A stretch of 6,535 bases of DNA, from positions 1-6,535 of the forward strand of contig JAJRRE010000295.1 of assembly GCA_024279745.1 (NCBI GenBank), read 5' to 3'. Shown in pieces: positions 5,538 to 6,535 of this stretch. The notes below the pieces were generated by a model that saw only the letters and a program-made list of their open reading frames with translations, searched no databases and was not told the origin of the DNA. A program made the position numbers and the translations under genes. The stretch's first letter is position 1; each line of letters begins with the position of its first letter. This DNA is from Alphaproteobacteria bacterium. GTDB lineage: Bacteria; Pseudomonadota; Alphaproteobacteria; Rhizobiales; Hyphomicrobiaceae.

Positions 5538-6325
5538 TCAGGATCGAGGCGATTTGCAAAGCCTTCAATCGCGGTACCGCCATGGAAATGCCGGCGCTGC
5601 GACAGGTCAGCCTGGACATACCTGCCGGGCAATTCGTTACTGTCATCGGCTCCAATGGCGCCGGCAAAAGCACGCTTTTGAACGCGCTGGCCGGTGAAGC
5701 TATTCCCGATGAGGGGCGCATCCTTATCGACGAAATCGACGTAACCAATTGGCCGACGAGCCGCCGTGCCGGTCTGGTCGCGCGGGTGTTTCAAGACCCG
5801 CTAATCGGTTCTTGCGGAACATTGACCATTGCAGAGAACCTTAGCCTGGCCGGGTGCCGCGGCCAAACTCGCGGACTAAAGCGCGCGACATCACAAGCCT
5901 CTCGTGACAGGGCGGCGGCGCTGCTGGAACGTCTCGGCCTGGGCCTGGAAAGTCGGCTTGATGATTTGATGGAACTGTTATCAGGCGGACAGCGCCAGGC
6001 GCTCAGCCTATTGATGGCGACCCTGACGCCGATGAAAATTCTGCTGCTGGACGAGCACACCGCTGCGCTTGATCCCAAGACCGGCGCCTTCGTGCTGGGC
6101 CTCACCCGGCAGATTGTTGCTGAACAAAATCTGACCACGTTAATGGTCACCCATTCCATGACCCAGGCGCTGGCAATTGGCGACCGCACGATTATGCTGC
6201 ATCAAGGTGAGATCGTGCTTGATGTGGCAGGCGAGGAGCGCGCGGGGCTGAGTGTGCAGGACCTTCTCGACATGTTCCAGCGCGAGCGTGGGGAAATTCT
6301 CGACGATGATTCCGCCCTTGCCTGA
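5534..6325 (+). CDS. ABC transporter ATP-binding protein, TrpZ-like
   Basis: This is the cytoplasmic ATPase that powers the importer encoded just upstream. All nucleotide-binding motifs are intact in the 263-residue product: Walker A GSNGAGKST (39-47), Q-loop glutamine Q87 in VFQDP, signature LSGGQRQ (149-155), Walker B ILLLDE (169-174) with catalytic E174, D-loop AALD (177-180) and switch histidine H207 in MVTHS. LDEHTAALDPKT, with His where most ABC ATPases have Pro, together with LLSGGQRQALSLLMATL, is typical of ATPases paired with ABC_sub_bind receptors. The start overlaps the permease stop by 4 bp, with GGGG and AAAGG just upstream. Only one ATPase is encoded, so it would act as a homodimer, perhaps with a permease homodimer. 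I see no terminator after it; an interrupted reading frame follows directly. Confidence 0.95.
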   Translation: MIRIEAICKAFNRGTAMEMPALRQVSLDIPAGQFVTVIGSNGAGKSTLLNALAGEAIPDEGRILIDEIDVTNWPTSRRAGLVARVFQDPLIGSCGTLTIAENLSLAGCRGQTRGLKRATSQASRDRAAALLERLGLGLESRLDDLMELLSGGQRQALSLLMATLTPMKILLLDEHTAALDPKTGAFVLGLTRQIVAEQNLTTLMVTHSMTQALAIGDRTIMLHQGEIVLDVAGEERAGLSVQDLLDMFQRERGEILDDDSALA

Positions 6326-6535
6326 TACGGGCGATATGGCCACGGGTGATATAGCACTGAAACCGTTTCTTTTACCGGCACCATTATCTGTCTCACGCGC
6401 GAATTGGCGCAGGTAGCGCTTGCGCGTCGCTGATACGACCGAGGCGGATCTAAGGTCCGGCGACGCGTTTGCTTCGCTTGGTGCGCTCCCATTACAATAT
6501 TCCGATCTTGTCGCGGTTCTTGTTGGTGAACACAA
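6306..6535 (+). pseudogene. Unrecognised reading frame interrupted by one TAG; runs off the right edge
   Basis: From the ATG at 6306 (20 bp inside the end of the ATPase gene) or the ATG at 6336, a plus-strand frame reads 36 or 26 residues to a TAG at 6414-6416. It then continues open in the same frame for 39 codons to the window edge. After the stop it reads RLRVADTTEADLRSGDAFAS and then LGALPLQYSDLVAVLVGEH, which has the balanced composition of a real soluble protein. Before it comes LKPFLLPAPLSVSRANWRR. The TAG would be TGG (Trp) with one base change. GGGGA lies 11 nt before the first ATG. I do not recognise a family. It could be a gene inactivated by a nonsense mutation, a sequence error in an intact gene co-transcribed with the transporter, a short 36-residue protein followed by another gene with a TTG start near 6420, or chance. 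Confidence 0.45.
6327..6356 (+). repeat. 15-bp in-frame tandem duplication
   Basis: ACGGGCGATATGGCC (6327-6341) is followed at once by ACGGGTGATATAGCA (6342-6356), 12 of 15 bases alike. In the frame that starts at 6306 this encodes TGDMA-TGDIA. All three differences fall at third codon positions of that frame and two are silent, which fits divergence under coding constraint on the plus strand. Confidence 0.6.

Noticed and set aside
6140..6535. Minus-strand open frame of 131 codons across the end of the ATPase gene
   Set aside because: Half of it is antisense to the conserved ATPase, it resembles no family I know, and no start signal is evident. The opposite frame from 6306 shows a better coding pattern. 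A second minus frame at 6202-6492 fails for the same reasons.

Overview
The window looks like an ordinary chromosomal stretch of a Gram-negative proteobacterium, most likely an alphaproteobacterium. The basis is moderately GC-rich DNA, purine-rich Shine-Dalgarno sites, two binding-protein-dependent ABC importers with periplasmic (signal-peptide) receptors, and an oppABC set whose proteins resemble the Escherichia coli Opp proteins. The class is an inference; no rRNA, tRNA or marker gene is present to fix it.

Two complete or nearly complete transporter operons stand back to back and are transcribed away from a shared 257-bp control region (3179-3435). To the left, on the minus strand, run oppA (1514-3178, peptide-binding protein), oppB (343-1266, permease) and the first 108 codons of oppC (1-324, second permease, cut by the window edge). 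The ATPase genes oppD and oppF would be expected beyond coordinate 1. To the right, on the plus strand, run a periplasmic receptor of the ABC_sub_bind family (3436-4419), a LIV-type permease (4614-5537) and an ATPase (5534-6325). This second set has the layout of the TrpXYZ-like putative tryptophan/tyrosine importers.

Both operons have the same architecture: receptor gene first, then an untranslated spacer of about 190-250 bp carrying a strong stem-loop and short repeats, then the permease. Such spacers commonly let receptor mRNA outnumber membrane-component mRNA. The oppA-oppB spacer carries a perfect 13-bp stem of the CCCTCTCCCC type seen as dispersed intergenic repeats in many proteobacteria. 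A near-consensus sigma-70 promoter drives oppA, and a 10-bp palindrome abuts its -35 box.

After the second operon, from 6306 to the right edge, a plus-strand reading frame looks protein-coding but is broken by one TAG at 6414-6416. It is unrecognised, and is either a decayed gene or an assembly/sequence error. I see no mobile element, CRISPR array, RNA gene or clearly novel system. The most interesting points are the interrupted frame and the structured, repeat-bearing receptor-permease spacers.
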